From contig NZ_FPKV01000001.1 in NCBI RefSeq assembly GCF_900114265.1, positions 310,001 through 374,000 on the forward strand: a DNA stretch of 64,000 nt, given 5' to 3'. The DNA comes from Flaviramulus basaltis. Its GTDB lineage: Bacteria > Bacteroidota > Bacteroidia > Flavobacteriales > Flavobacteriaceae. This document shows positions 35,753-44,231 of the stretch, in pieces; the stretch's first letter is position 1; each line of letters begins with the position of its first letter. The notes under the pieces are model-generated. The model was not told the origin of the DNA. It saw only the letters and a program-made list of their open reading frames with translations, and did not search any database. The position numbers and the translations under genes were made by a program.

Positions 35753-36766
35753 TTATCTAAAACGAGTTCTATTTTCTTGCAGATATTTAATTGCTTCAAT
35801 TACAACTTGTTTTGGACTTTTTGGGTCGAAACCTAACTCTGTTCTGGCTTTTGAAATATCAAAGTCTTGTTGTAGTCCCGAAAACATTGCTATATCTTTT
35901 GTTGTCAGCAGTGGTGCCTTTCCACTTATTTTGCTTCCAATTTCCATCAACCAAGCTACAGTAAACAATATTGATTTTGGAATTGACGTTGGTAATTTAA
36001 TTTTAAGTTCCGGATACAGCTCTTGTGCTATTTTTGTAGTTTCTCTTAAAGACATGCATTTTTCGTTGGCCAAAATATAACGTTCACCACTTCTTCCTTT
36101 TGTTGCAGCCAAGTAACAACCTTTGGCAACATCTTTTACATCAACCCAATTCATGGTAATGTTGGTTTCAACTGGAATCTCTTTTTTCAAAATTAGATAG
36201 ATGATGTTGTAAGAAACATTTAAAGGAGCAAATGCTTCGCTACCTATCATACCTGAAGGCAATACGCCAACTAATTCAATGTTATGCTTTTTGGCCAATT
36301 TAAACGCCAAAATCTCTCCATCATTCTTTGAGTTGTAATACATATCCCTTCGGTCTGGATTATAACCGTAACTTTCTTTGGTTGGTAGTTTGGAATAGTC
36401 CAATGCTGCTATGGAGCTTACATACACAATTCTTTTTACGCCCGCTTCCGCGGCGGCTTCTATTTGAAGTTTAGTACCTTCAAGGTTAACATCATAAATT
36501 TCTTTTTTTGGATCTTTGGCCCAAAGCTTGAACGCTGCGCCTACTGCATAAAACGTTTCAACGCCTTGTAATGCACTGACCAATGATTTTTTATCCGTAA
36601 TATCGGCTTGTACCACTTCACAATCGAGCCCTAAAAATGGTTCTTTGTTTTTTAGATATCGAACTGAAGCTCTAACAGGAATTCCTTTATCAATCAGGAA
36701 TCTTACCAAGTTATTCCCTAAATGTCCGTTAGCACCCGTAACCAATGCTAATTTTTTATGTACCAT
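35753..36766 (-). CDS. NAD(P)-dependent epimerase/dehydratase (extended SDR)
   Basis: 337 residues. The N-terminal VTGANGHLGNNL is the nucleotide-binding GxxGxxG motif, and IVYVSSIAAL with MYYNSK (YxxxK) gives the catalytic Tyr and Lys. The pattern resembles dihydroflavonol-4-reductase-like SDRs that reduce carbonyl compounds. It lies downstream of the flavodoxin-like oxidoreductase gene on the same strand (67-bp gap), and both face away from a LysR gene. This suggests a small LysR-controlled reductive group, separate from the PUL. Cytoplasmic; substrate unknown. Confidence 0.85.
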   Translation of the reverse strand: MVHKKLALVTGANGHLGNNLVRFLIDKGIPVRASVRYLKNKEPFLGLDCEVVQADITDKKSLVSALQGVETFYAVGAAFKLWAKDPKKEIYDVNLEGTKLQIEAAAEAGVKRIVYVSSIAALDYSKLPTKESYGYNPDRRDMYYNSKNDGEILAFKLAKKHNIELVGVLPSGMIGSEAFAPLNVSYNIIYLILKKEIPVETNITMNWVDVKDVAKGCYLAATKGRSGERYILANEKCMSLRETTKIAQELYPELKIKLPTSIPKSILFTVAWLMEIGSKISGKAPLLTTKDIAMFSGLQQDFDISKARTELGFDPKSPKQVVIEAIKYLQENRTRFR

Positions 36767-36833
36767 ATTTTTAATGCTTAATTATGGTACAAAATTCAAC
36801 ATTGATTATTAAAGGGCACTTCGCAAATGTTAC

Positions 36834-37445
36834 TTAATTACTATTTTGGTACCATCTGTTACAGATGTTTTCTATCCTTAAGTTTGCTTCTTCAATAAGT
36901 TTATCTGCTTTTTCAGGAAACTGGTTGAGACCTTGTATTACAACGTCTTCAGACTCAATGCCCATAAAACCTAAAGAGGTTTTTGTAAGTGGTGTAGCAA
37001 AATCTGCTTCACCAACTTCATACCCAGTTGTTGTGAGAATCATTGCTTTTTTATTTGAACATAATCCCTGAAATCCTTCACTATTGATCGTGAATGTTTT
37101 ACCCATCTGTATTACTGCATCCAACCACGCCTTTACTGTAGCTGGAACAGAAAAATTATACATCGGGAAAGCTAGTACTATAAAATCTGATTGTATGAGT
37201 TCTGCGGTCATTGTGTTATTTTTTTTGAGTAACATTTCCTCTTCATTAGTTAATGTTTCTTCGGAATAATTAGCTTTTAAAAAAGTATTAAGCGTTTCAA
37301 ATAACAAAAGATCTGGCGGTGTAATTGACAAATCCAAAATCGTCAGTTCCGTATTTCCGTTCGCAAATGCTTTAAAAGTGTCAACAAGCTTTTTTGTATT
37401 GGAACCTATGCGTGGAGTATAATTAATTAGAAGTGTTTTAGACAT
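36834..37445 (-). CDS. Flavodoxin-like NAD(P)H oxidoreductase (azoreductase/quinone reductase type)
   Basis: 203 residues with the flavodoxin-2 fold: LLINYTPRIGSNTKKLV phosphate-binding start, LAFPMYNFSVPATVKAWLD near 95-112 (the FMN-binding PMYNF.P signature), and TTTGYEVGEADF. Such FMN enzymes reduce azo compounds or quinones and protect against electrophile stress. It is divergently placed from the LysR gene with about 100 bp between starts, a classic regulator-target layout, and the SDR gene follows. Confidence 0.85.
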   Translation of the reverse strand: MSKTLLINYTPRIGSNTKKLVDTFKAFANGNTELTILDLSITPPDLLLFETLNTFLKANYSEETLTNEEEMLLKKNNTMTAELIQSDFIVLAFPMYNFSVPATVKAWLDAVIQMGKTFTINSEGFQGLCSNKKAMILTTTGYEVGEADFATPLTKTSLGFMGIESEDVVIQGLNQFPEKADKLIEEANLRIENICNRWYQNSN

Positions 37446-37544
37446 AATTATGGTTTTTAAAGTTAAATAATGTTTGGCAAATGTAGGGGAGCTATATGTA
37501 TAATTAAAATTACTTATATTAGTGTTTTGTATAACTTAAGTAAT

Positions 37545-38435
37545 ATGGTTAATTTAGAATGGTATCGTACTTTTACCTATGTTTACGAGTACGGAAGTTT
37601 GACAACTGCTTCACAGAAATTGTATATGTCGCAACCAGGAGTAGGCAAACAAATAACGGCTTTGGAAGCTGAAGTAGGAAAGCAACTTTTTGAGCGTACA
37701 GCTCGAAGAATGCTACCAACGGAATACGGGAAATTTTTGTATTCACAAATTGCAGGGTTCATTGAAGGATTAGAAAAATCAGAACAAAAATTCAGGAGAG
37801 GAAGCAGCAAAAATTGCCCATCTATCGTAGTGGGTTGTTCCTATGATTTTTTCCATCAATTTATTTTAAAAAAATTGCCAGAAATAAATATGTTTCTCAC
37901 ATTTAAGTTTGGCGACATGGAAGAACTGATTACTTATTTAGAAAAAGATAAAATTCATTTAATGGTTTCAGACAGGGAATACACTGGATATGACCACAAT
38001 TTTTCACTCATAGCGGAAAGCAAACTATCTCTCTATGCTTCCAAAAAATTGTATGATGATGCTCCTTTTAAAAAAATGGACAATACGAACGCTAAAGAAA
38101 TCCAACAATGGTTATCCAATCAATTGTGGTATGCGTATGATAATGACCTACCGTACATAACAGATTTTTGGAAAACCAATTTCAACAGTAGACCACAAAT
38201 AATGGCAAAGTATGTTTTTCCTTCTTTTAGGGATATTGTTTCTGCGATGAGTGCTGGTCACGGATTAGCTGTATTACCTGATTATATTGGTAAAAATGCT
38301 GTAGAAAGCGGAGTTATAAAGCCTATGTTTATGGACAATAAAAAACCGAATTGTAAATTACTATGGGTAAACAAGAGAACCACCAATTACCATTACGAAA
38401 TTAACCTGCTTACCAATGCTCTTAATATTAAATAA
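37545..38435 (+). CDS. LysR-family transcriptional regulator
   Basis: 296 residues from the ATG at 37545, chosen because it begins MVNLEWYRTFTYVYEYGSL, the standard LysR N-terminus; the longer frame adds a non-homologous leader. Winged helix-turn-helix at about 3-62 (LTTASQKLYMSQPGVGKQI), then a substrate-binding domain (about 90-290; ISAMSAGHGLAVLPDYIG-like stretch near the end). Divergent from the flavodoxin-like gene and probably its regulator. Immediately followed (2 bp) by the MmcQ/YjbR-like gene. Confidence 0.9.
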   Translation: MVNLEWYRTFTYVYEYGSLTTASQKLYMSQPGVGKQITALEAEVGKQLFERTARRMLPTEYGKFLYSQIAGFIEGLEKSEQKFRRGSSKNCPSIVVGCSYDFFHQFILKKLPEINMFLTFKFGDMEELITYLEKDKIHLMVSDREYTGYDHNFSLIAESKLSLYASKKLYDDAPFKKMDNTNAKEIQQWLSNQLWYAYDNDLPYITDFWKTNFNSRPQIMAKYVFPSFRDIVSAMSAGHGLAVLPDYIGKNAVESGVIKPMFMDNKKPNCKLLWVNKRTTNYHYEINLLTNALNIK

Positions 38436-38437
38436 GT

Positions 38438-38797
38438 ATGAATATAGAGGATTATAGAAATTATTGCATCAAAAAACGAGGAGTAACGGAATCTTTTCCT
38501 TTTCCAAAAAACCTGCCCAACGTTTTGGTTTTTAAGGTTGGCGGCAAAATGTTCACAGCAACCGATGTGTCAACTTTTGCTAGTATTAGTGTAAAATGTA
38601 GTCCAGACAGAGTAGATGACCTTCGGGCTAAATACTCTGCAGTGACCTTACCCGGATATATGAATAAAAACCATTGGAACCGTATTATTATGGATAATTC
38701 CATTCCTGACCCATTGCTTTACAAATGGATTGATGAATCGTATAATTTAGTAGTAGCTAAACTACCGAAGAGGGTTCGTTTGGAATTAGAAATATGA
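38438..38797 (+). CDS. MmcQ/YjbR-family protein
   Basis: 119 residues covering the entire small domain: MNIEDYRNYCIKKRGVTESFPF at the start, NVLVFKVGGKMFTATD in the middle and MNKNHWNRI near residue 75, followed by the DESYNLVVAKLPK helix. These proteins have a CyaY-like fold; a DNA-binding role has been proposed but the function is not established. It lies 2 bp behind the LysR gene and is presumably co-transcribed. It converges with a Crp/Fnr-type gene 5 bp away. Confidence 0.85.
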   Translation: MNIEDYRNYCIKKRGVTESFPFPKNLPNVLVFKVGGKMFTATDVSTFASISVKCSPDRVDDLRAKYSAVTLPGYMNKNHWNRIIMDNSIPDPLLYKWIDESYNLVVAKLPKRVRLELEI

Positions 38798-38802
38798 AGC
38801 CT

Positions 38803-39378
38803 CTACTTAACAACCTGTTTTCGTATACGACTCATACTTTTGGGGTTCATTCCTAAAAACGAAGCGATGTATTGCAAAGGAACATTGTATAATATCTGGG
38901 GATAGTTTTCAATGAGATTTTGATAGCGTTGTTCTGCAGTGAGGGTTGCCAATTCTTTTGAACGGTTTTCATTGTATGCCAATGATTCTTGAAAAACCAA
39001 TATACTAAAATCTTTGAACGCTGTACTTTGTTGTATTAATATATCCAAATTTTCTTTGGTAATTTTAAGTAGTTCACATTCTGTAATGCACTCTAAATTT
39101 TCGTTTGATTTAGTTTTATTAATGAAGTTAAAATATGAAGTGATAAACCCAGGTGGACAGTTGATATGTGTTGTAACTTCATCGCCTTTGTCGTTATAAT
39201 GAAACAATCGAACAAAGCCTGATACTACAAAATACAGATGTTTAGGAATACTTCCTTCCTCTTCTACAATTCGATTTTTAGGAAAAAGGACAGGCTCAAA
39301 AAATTGCTTACATAACACTTTATCTTTATCGGCAATTGTTACACTTTGAGAAATTAAGTTTATTAATTGTTCATGCAT
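38803..39378 (-). CDS. Crp/Fnr-family transcriptional regulator
   Basis: 191 residues. A cyclic-nucleotide-binding-like beta-barrel (about 20-115; HLYFVVSGFVRLFHYNDKGDE) precedes a C-terminal winged helix-turn-helix (about 150-190; LQYIASFLGMNPKSMSRIRK). No Cys cluster for an iron-sulfur centre is visible, so it is not a classical oxygen-sensing Fnr. First of four such regulators between 38.8 and 46 kb. Ligand and targets unknown. Confidence 0.9.
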   Translation of the reverse strand: MHEQLINLISQSVTIADKDKVLCKQFFEPVLFPKNRIVEEEGSIPKHLYFVVSGFVRLFHYNDKGDEVTTHINCPPGFITSYFNFINKTKSNENLECITECELLKITKENLDILIQQSTAFKDFSILVFQESLAYNENRSKELATLTAEQRYQNLIENYPQILYNVPLQYIASFLGMNPKSMSRIRKQVVK

Positions 39379-39467
39379 TTTACAAAGTTAAGAATAGTTT
39401 TATTGTGTTGACAGTTTGTACTATAAATATTGCTATTCTTCGCTTTCCCTTGTAGCTATAAAGCAGA

Positions 39468-40463
39468 TTACTCAAAGGTTGTGCTTGTATAATTATTAAA
39501 ATTTTCAAATTCAGTTGGGAACGTGTTGTAAACAAATTCATATTCCCAAAGTTCCACATATCTAACACCCATTGTTTGTGCTTGACTGAAAATGGTAGTG
39601 TAATCATTATCTTCAAATCTTTCAGTTTGATCAGATCTACCAATTGCCTGTGCATATATATCTCCTTGAAAAGAGTTAAGAGCATTTATCAGATTGGGTT
39701 GGTAAGTTATCTTTCCGGAAATCCACCAAATGGCAGCTCCAACACGATGGTTCAAGGCGCTATCATTCCATAAGTCTGTCATAATTCGGTTTGGTATTGA
39801 GGTATCATCCATAATGTCATGCACTTCAACAGCTATGGCTTTATTTGAAAATGCATTTGCAAAAATATTCGCCGTCTCTTTTACAGATTCTACCCATTTG
39901 TCTGCTGTAAACCCAGCGTTTGTTAATTCTGTTGTAGAAACACCATTAAAATGGCCTTCTATTCCGTTTGCCGTCATTTGAGGTACATACACTAATACCA
40001 AATCTTCATCATTTTTATATGTGTTTGCTAGCGCTTGAGCCAAAAGCGCTAATTTTTCATTAGCTCTTGTGTCCCATATTTTTGGTATTCTTTTTAAGGT
40101 ATTATCAAAGCCCATAATTTCAAAATAATCTACTCCATAAGAATCAATTAACCAATTTGGGCTGTCGCCACCAGCAATTACCCCTAAACTCCATTTTAAG
40201 TTTCTTGATTTTATTGAAACAAGAAACTGTTCTATTATAGAAAAATCATAGTTTCCTTCACTGGGTTCAATATCACTCCATGTTACACGTATCAAAGAAC
40301 CTTTGATTTGATTATTGTCAAGAGCTGATTCATTGCCAAAAGAACTAGAAAATAAGCCTTTGGGTTTACTAATATTGTTATTGCTTTGAGATGTTATGTC
40401 ATCATCTCTCGAAGCACAAGAGAAAAACACAATGAGCAATAAAGAAAGTAAGAGTCTATTCAT
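39468..40463 (-). CDS. Lipoprotein, putative TIM-barrel glycosidase
   Basis: 331 residues with a lipoprotein signal ending FFSC (Cys16). The mature part begins with a short linker, then IRVTWSDIEPSEGNYDF, which matches the opening strands of GH42/GH5-type barrels (R.TW..IEP.EG.YDF). VYVPQMTANGIEGHF carries a candidate Glu near residue 165, and VRYVELWEYEF near the C-terminus carries another. The sequence is too diverged to name a family. It is isolated among regulatory genes, away from the PUL. A non-catalytic barrel is possible. Confidence 0.55.
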   Translation of the reverse strand: MNRLLLSLLLIVFFSCASRDDDITSQSNNNISKPKGLFSSSFGNESALDNNQIKGSLIRVTWSDIEPSEGNYDFSIIEQFLVSIKSRNLKWSLGVIAGGDSPNWLIDSYGVDYFEIMGFDNTLKRIPKIWDTRANEKLALLAQALANTYKNDEDLVLVYVPQMTANGIEGHFNGVSTTELTNAGFTADKWVESVKETANIFANAFSNKAIAVEVHDIMDDTSIPNRIMTDLWNDSALNHRVGAAIWWISGKITYQPNLINALNSFQGDIYAQAIGRSDQTERFEDNDYTTIFSQAQTMGVRYVELWEYEFVYNTFPTEFENFNNYTSTTFE

Positions 40464-40526
40464 CGGTAAATTTGTTTTAGGTTATTGACAGTTAGATAAT
40501 AATTCAATAAAAAGGTTTAATCTTGT

Positions 40527-41261
40527 TTATACATAACTAGTATTACTGATATTTTTTAGATATTTATTGTAGTATCTAATTATTTGGGATTTATTTACTG
40601 GACCTCCATGACCAAGATAAAACACCTCTGCCTTAAGAGATAAAACCTTTTCAAAGCTATTTTTTAATTCAATAATATTATCATGAAAAGGAGGATGTTT
40701 GATTCGTTCATGAAACATTACTCCACCAAGTAAAATTCCAGATGCCATCATGTCCATAATAATAGCTTCCCCATTTTCCAAAATTATAGACAAGGATCCA
40801 GGAGTATGCCCTGGAGTGTGAATGATTTTACCGTTAGTACCCCATTCCTTTAAATTATATTCAGCATCTCCATTAATTAAAATATCAGGTTGGAATGGTT
40901 CTGTACTTTGATTTTTAATTATTTGCTTAAAAAGCCACCATTGAGGCTTATTGAGTTTCATGGTTGAAATATCTGCTTTGCCTGTTATGTATGATTCTAC
41001 ATCCAATTGATGTGCCAAAATGGGAACTTGTAAAAGTTGTTTTAATTTATAAGCACTTCCAAAATGGTCAATATGAGCATGAGTAACAATTATTAATCCA
41101 ATATCTTTTTTATTGACACCCTGTTTATTCAATTGTGCTATGATTTTATTCTCACTATTTGGAATGCCTGTGTCAACCAGTATATGTTTTTCAGTCCCTT
41201 TAATCAAGAAACAATTTATCATACCTCTTGACCAAATTGATATTGGAATTACGCTATTCAT
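40527..41261 (-). CDS. Metallo-beta-lactamase-fold hydrolase
   Basis: 244 residues from the ATG at 41259-41261; the upstream in-frame start gives an unnatural lysine-rich leader. The metal motif THAHIDHFG lies at about 60-68, followed by the HTPGHTPGSLSI strand, IIMDMMASGILLG and a C-terminal LGHGGPVN, the standard metal ligands of the fold. It resembles the glyoxalase-II and lactonase-like group of small MBL enzymes. The preceding upstream gene is a Crp/Fnr-type regulator on the same strand (55-bp gap), which may control it. Substrate unknown. Confidence 0.88.
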   Translation of the reverse strand: MNSVIPISIWSRGMINCFLIKGTEKHILVDTGIPNSENKIIAQLNKQGVNKKDIGLIIVTHAHIDHFGSAYKLKQLLQVPILAHQLDVESYITGKADISTMKLNKPQWWLFKQIIKNQSTEPFQPDILINGDAEYNLKEWGTNGKIIHTPGHTPGSLSIILENGEAIIMDMMASGILLGGVMFHERIKHPPFHDNIIELKNSFEKVLSLKAEVFYLGHGGPVNKSQIIRYYNKYLKNISNTSYV

Positions 41262-41316
41262 AATTTTATTTTTTTTCAAAATTATGAGCATCCTAGTTCC
41301 AAAAAAATCACATTTG

Positions 41317-41904
41317 TTACTTAATTACCTCCTTTCGAATGCGACTTAATGATTGTGGTTTTATACCAAGATAAGAAGCCAAGTGTTTTACTGCTGTATT
41401 TAAAGCAATATTGGGCTGGGTATTTAATAGCCTTAAATATCTATCTGATGCGGATAAATTCTGAAGGGAATTAGCTCTTTCGGAAATTTTAACTATATGT
41501 TTTTCATATACGCTTTTACAAAAGGTTGACCAGTTTGAAACCTCTTGGTACAACTTATCATAATCAGACTTTGAAATACTTAATAAAGTACAATCGGAAG
41601 TACATTGAATATATTCTTTTGAGTATTCATTGTTAAGAAAGCTTTCAAATGAGGTCGCAAAATCTTTAGTGGAATAAATTTGTGTTGTTATTTCATTGCC
41701 GTTTTCAATGTAAAAACATCTTACATACCCTTTGACTATGAAATATAAATTTGGTGATAACGAGCCTTCTTTAACCAAATATTCTTTTTTCTTCTTGGTG
41801 ATGCTTTGAAAAACTGAAGTCAAAATTTCAACTTCTTTATCAGAAATAATTGTTACTTCTTTTATACTATCAAGTAGAATTGTATTTATATCATTGTTCA
41901 TCAT
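41317..41904 (-). CDS. Crp/Fnr-family transcriptional regulator
   Basis: 195 residues. The effector-binding barrel lies at about 25-120 (YFIVKGYVRCFYIENGNEITTQ) and the helix-turn-helix at about 155-195 (AVKHLASYLGIKPQSLSRIRKEV). It is similar to the regulator at 38803-39378 in length and C-terminal sequence (SLGIKPQSLSRIRK versus FLGMNPKSMSRIRK). The downstream gene is the MBL-fold hydrolase. Confidence 0.9.
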   Translation of the reverse strand: MMNNDINTILLDSIKEVTIISDKEVEILTSVFQSITKKKKEYLVKEGSLSPNLYFIVKGYVRCFYIENGNEITTQIYSTKDFATSFESFLNNEYSKEYIQCTSDCTLLSISKSDYDKLYQEVSNWSTFCKSVYEKHIVKISERANSLQNLSASDRYLRLLNTQPNIALNTAVKHLASYLGIKPQSLSRIRKEVIK

Positions 41905-41955
41905 TCTAATAAAGATCTTAATTGTTCAATTATCTCTTTTACTAATTTATTTATG

Positions 41956-41983
41956 CTAATTGATTTATACTAATTGATTTATA
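41956..41983. repeat. Tandem 14-bp direct repeat
   Basis: CTAATTGATTTATA occurs twice in exact tandem. It covers the last codons of the DUF3995 gene and the adjacent spacer. It probably arose by slippage and no function is evident. Confidence 0.6.
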
Positions 41984-42381
41984 ATACCCAATATTGAAAT
42001 TATTAAACATAAAGGTGAAAATAGTTTCGTGTCGAATCTCCCGAATTTCGTTTTTTTCACACGCTTAAAAATCCCAACATATTTAAATTCACCTATTGCT
42101 CTTAAAAGAAAAATGATTGGAATTACCCAGCCACCAAACCTCATTACCCATTCGGGGAGGTGATTGTGTTCAATAAATCCTGATTGTAATAAATAAAAAA
42201 AGCCGAAAAGCGTTAGCCCAATTCCAACAATAAAACTATCTATTTTACTCGGGTTTAGTACTCTTTCTCCATTCTCCTTGGTAGGTAATGATTCTGAAAA
42301 GCCAAATGTTCCACCAGTTGCCCAATTAAAATGAATAATACCTAAAGCAATTAATATCATACTTAATAAAACTGGTAACAT
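41965..42381 (-). CDS. DUF3995 membrane protein
   Basis: 138 residues from the ATG at 42379-42381; the longer frame starts with TTG and is unlikely. Four predicted membrane segments (LSMILIALGIIHF, FIVGIGLTLFGFFYLL, MRFGGWVIPIIFLLRAI, PLCLIISILGIINQL), with the FNWATGG motif after the first helix and RAIGEFKYVGIFK between the last two. This matches DUF3995, a small membrane family of unknown function. A tandem repeat overlaps its last codons. Confidence 0.8.
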   Translation of the reverse strand: MLPVLLSMILIALGIIHFNWATGGTFGFSESLPTKENGERVLNPSKIDSFIVGIGLTLFGFFYLLQSGFIEHNHLPEWVMRFGGWVIPIIFLLRAIGEFKYVGIFKRVKKTKFGRFDTKLFSPLCLIISILGIINQLV

Positions 42382-42469
42382 ACTATTTTTGTTTGTTGTA
42401 TTGTACAAAGTTATAAAAACATCCTACAAAAATTTTCATTAGTGAACTTGCAATTTCATCAACAAAAAA

Positions 42470-42497
42470 AGAGGCATCTATATCAATTTGAGCCTCT
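42470..42497 (-). terminator. Intrinsic terminator after the DJ-1/PfpI gene
   Basis: In the minus sense AGAGGC pairs with GCCTCT across a 16-base loop and is followed by seven Ts. It lies 31 bp beyond the stop codon of the gene at 42528-43199. Confidence 0.65.
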
Positions 42498-42527
42498 CTT
42501 CTTGCTATTAAATAATCTATCAATTCT

Positions 42528-43199
42528 TTAAGTTAACAATTCTATCATCTTTTTTGCTACACCAGAAGCTGAAGCTGGGTTTTGACCTGTTACAATATTA
42601 TCGTCAACAATTACATACGGTTCAAAGGGTTTAGAATGATAGAACATCGCTCCTTGTTTAATCAATTCTTCATCAAGCATAAACGGAATTACATCACCCA
42701 ATGTATGGCCATCAATTTTTTCTTCAGCTTCTGTAAATGAATTAATCTTCTTTCCTTCCAATAAATTGCTACCATCAGAGAGCGTGACATTAAGTAAGGC
42801 AGCTGGTCCATGACATACAGCCCCAATAATCTTATTATTTTCGTATGTATTTTTAATAGTTTCTTTTACCCGAGGTTCGTCTACCATATCCGTCATTAAA
42901 CCTAAACCACCTGGAAAGAAAATGGCATCATAAGCTGAAACATCAATATCGCTTAATTTATGGCTAAAATTAAGTCGCTTAAACCCATTACCCTCTATAA
43001 ATTCCTTGCTGGTTTGTTGCTTTGGATCATAACCTACATAGGGTGGCTCTCCTCCTAGAATACTTGCAAAATCTATGGCAAACCCTTTATTGACAAACTC
43101 AAAATAAGGGTCGGCTATTTCAGAAAACTCATAACCCGCTGCATGATTACCAGTACCAGTAACATTAGTACTAGTCACTATAAATAATATATGTTTCAT
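42528..43199 (-). CDS. DJ-1/PfpI-family protein (Hsp31/glyoxalase III-like)
   Basis: 223 residues, class-I glutamine-amidotransferase-like fold. The nucleophile elbow GAVCHGPAALL places Cys129 and His130. YDAIFFPGGLG and a YEFSEIADPYFEF stretch match the type-1 glutamine amidotransferase domain proteins related to Hsp31, which detoxify methylglyoxal or act as chaperones. A palindrome (43274-43289) lies 75 bp upstream, and a terminator follows the gene, so it is probably transcribed alone. Cytoplasmic. Confidence 0.88.
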   Translation of the reverse strand: MKHILFIVTSTNVTGTGNHAAGYEFSEIADPYFEFVNKGFAIDFASILGGEPPYVGYDPKQQTSKEFIEGNGFKRLNFSHKLSDIDVSAYDAIFFPGGLGLMTDMVDEPRVKETIKNTYENNKIIGAVCHGPAALLNVTLSDGSNLLEGKKINSFTEAEEKIDGHTLGDVIPFMLDEELIKQGAMFYHSKPFEPYVIVDDNIVTGQNPASASGVAKKMIELLT

Positions 43200-43273
43200 A
43201 TGTTTTAAATTTTAATTTGAAAGCTTAATTGCTTTTCAACTCTATAAATTTATTGTTTGGAAAGATTTTAAGT

Positions 43274-43289
43274 ATTGTTATATGACAAT
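43274..43289. promoter_or_regulatory. Palindromic candidate operator, site 1
   Basis: ATTGTTATATGACAAT is a near-perfect 16-bp palindrome (one mismatched pair) lying 75 bp upstream of the DJ-1/PfpI start codon. Related sites occur at 44181-44196 and 45996-46011. Half-site consensus ATTGTYAT. Confidence 0.55.
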
Positions 43290-43320
43290 GGTTTTCCATT
43301 TTATAAGTAATCCATTTGAA

Positions 43321-43720
43321 TTAGCCATCAATTGCTATATCATTAATACTTGCATATCTTTTGCTCATTAGGCCATGTTCATCAAACTCCCAATTTTCAT
43401 TTCCATATGAACGGAACCATTGCCCCTCACTATTACTCCATTTATATTCAAACCGAACAGCGATTCTATTTCCTGAAAATGCCCATAGTTCTTTTTTAAG
43501 TTTATAGTTTAATTCCTTCTCCCACTTTTTTTCTAGAAATTTTTTTAATTTCCTCTCTTCCGTTTATAAACTCATCTCTATTTCTCCATTCTGAATCAAT
43601 TGTATATGCTGATGCAACTTTCTCTGGGTTTTTAGTGTTCCTAGCGTCTTCTGCTAATTTCACTTTCTTTTGTGCAGTTTCCATGTTAAATGGCGGAATA
43701 GGGTATCTTTTTTCTTTCAT
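43321..43720 (-). pseudogene. DUF1348 (NTF2-like) gene with a one-base frameshift
   Basis: The frame starts at 43720 with MKEKRYPIPPFNMETAQKKV and reads through [14 protein letters not shown], then leaves the family sequence. Removing one base from the seven-T run at 43540-43546 (A-run in the coding sense) restores [21 protein letters not shown], then [23 protein letters not shown] and SINDIAIDG with a stop at 43321-43323. The restored protein is about 132 residues and matches the nuclear-transport-factor-2-like DUF1348 family over its full length. Either a recent inactivation or a homopolymer sequencing error. The fold suggests a small enzyme or ligand-binding protein of unknown role. Confidence 0.85.
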
Positions 43721-43736
43721 AATTAATTTTATAAAG

Positions 43737-43769
43737 AAAACAAGAACCCTTTATTTGGGTTCTTGTTTT
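43737..43769. terminator. Strong intrinsic terminator after the YdhR-like gene
   Basis: AAAACAAGAACCC pairs perfectly over 13 bp with GGGTTCTTGTTTT around a 7-base loop. T-rich sequence follows on both strands. It lies between the YdhR-like stop (43790) and the start of the DUF1348 gene (43720), so the two genes are separate transcription units. Confidence 0.8.
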
Positions 43770-43789
43770 TTAAGAATGATAATAGCAAT

Positions 43790-44107
43790 TTAATCATAGT
43801 GTGGCGAATTCATATCTCTACTTGCCGCTTCTACAATTTCTCCGTCAAAAAGCTTTGTCTGAAAACTCACACCAAATGCTCTTGGCTCGTTAGGGAAGTA
43901 ATCCCACGCAAATTTTTGAGCACTTTCCAACGAATTAAACTCATATAAACCACCTACGGTTCCTGAATTTAATCCCGAAAGCCATGTCTTTCTTACAAAC
44001 CCTTCTTGTTTTTTAATTCCTTCATTGATTTTTTTCCAAGGAACATCTTCAAATGGTACTGAAAATTGTAACTCTGTGTAAACAAATACTTTTTTTAAAC
44101 TACTCAT
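43790..44107 (-). CDS. YdhR-like putative monooxygenase (ABM-type small protein)
   Basis: 105 residues covering a single dimeric alpha/beta-barrel domain: VFVYTELQFSVPFEDVPWKKIN at the start, GFVRKTWLSGLNSGTVGGLYEF in the middle, and AQKFAWDYFPNEPRAFG. This agrees with the YdhR-type putative monooxygenase family, whose reaction is not established. A palindrome (44181-44196) lies 74 bp upstream of its start, and a strong terminator follows it, so it is likely a single-gene unit under the same regulator as the DJ-1/PfpI gene. Confidence 0.8.
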   Translation of the reverse strand: MSSLKKVFVYTELQFSVPFEDVPWKKINEGIKKQEGFVRKTWLSGLNSGTVGGLYEFNSLESAQKFAWDYFPNEPRAFGVSFQTKLFDGEIVEAASRDMNSPHYD

Positions 44108-44180
44108 AATATATTTATTTTAATACTGAACTTGATTGTTCAAATATGTTACAAAATTGTAATTTTAAAAGCGCGTAAAA

Positions 44181-44196
44181 GTTGTCATAGGACAAT
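44181..44196. promoter_or_regulatory. Palindromic candidate operator, site 2
   Basis: GTTGTCATAGGACAAT, with arms TTGTC and GACAA, lies 74 bp upstream of the YdhR-like start codon. It matches site 1 in sequence and in distance to the gene. Confidence 0.55.
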
Positions 44197-44231
44197 GATT
44201 TCTGATGTAAGGAATCCTCTTTAACCTGCTA

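Noticed and set aside
37446-37544. LysR operator in the divergent spacer
   Set aside because: A TAATTTTAATTA-type AT palindrome is present, but it is too common in this AT-rich DNA to claim as a site.
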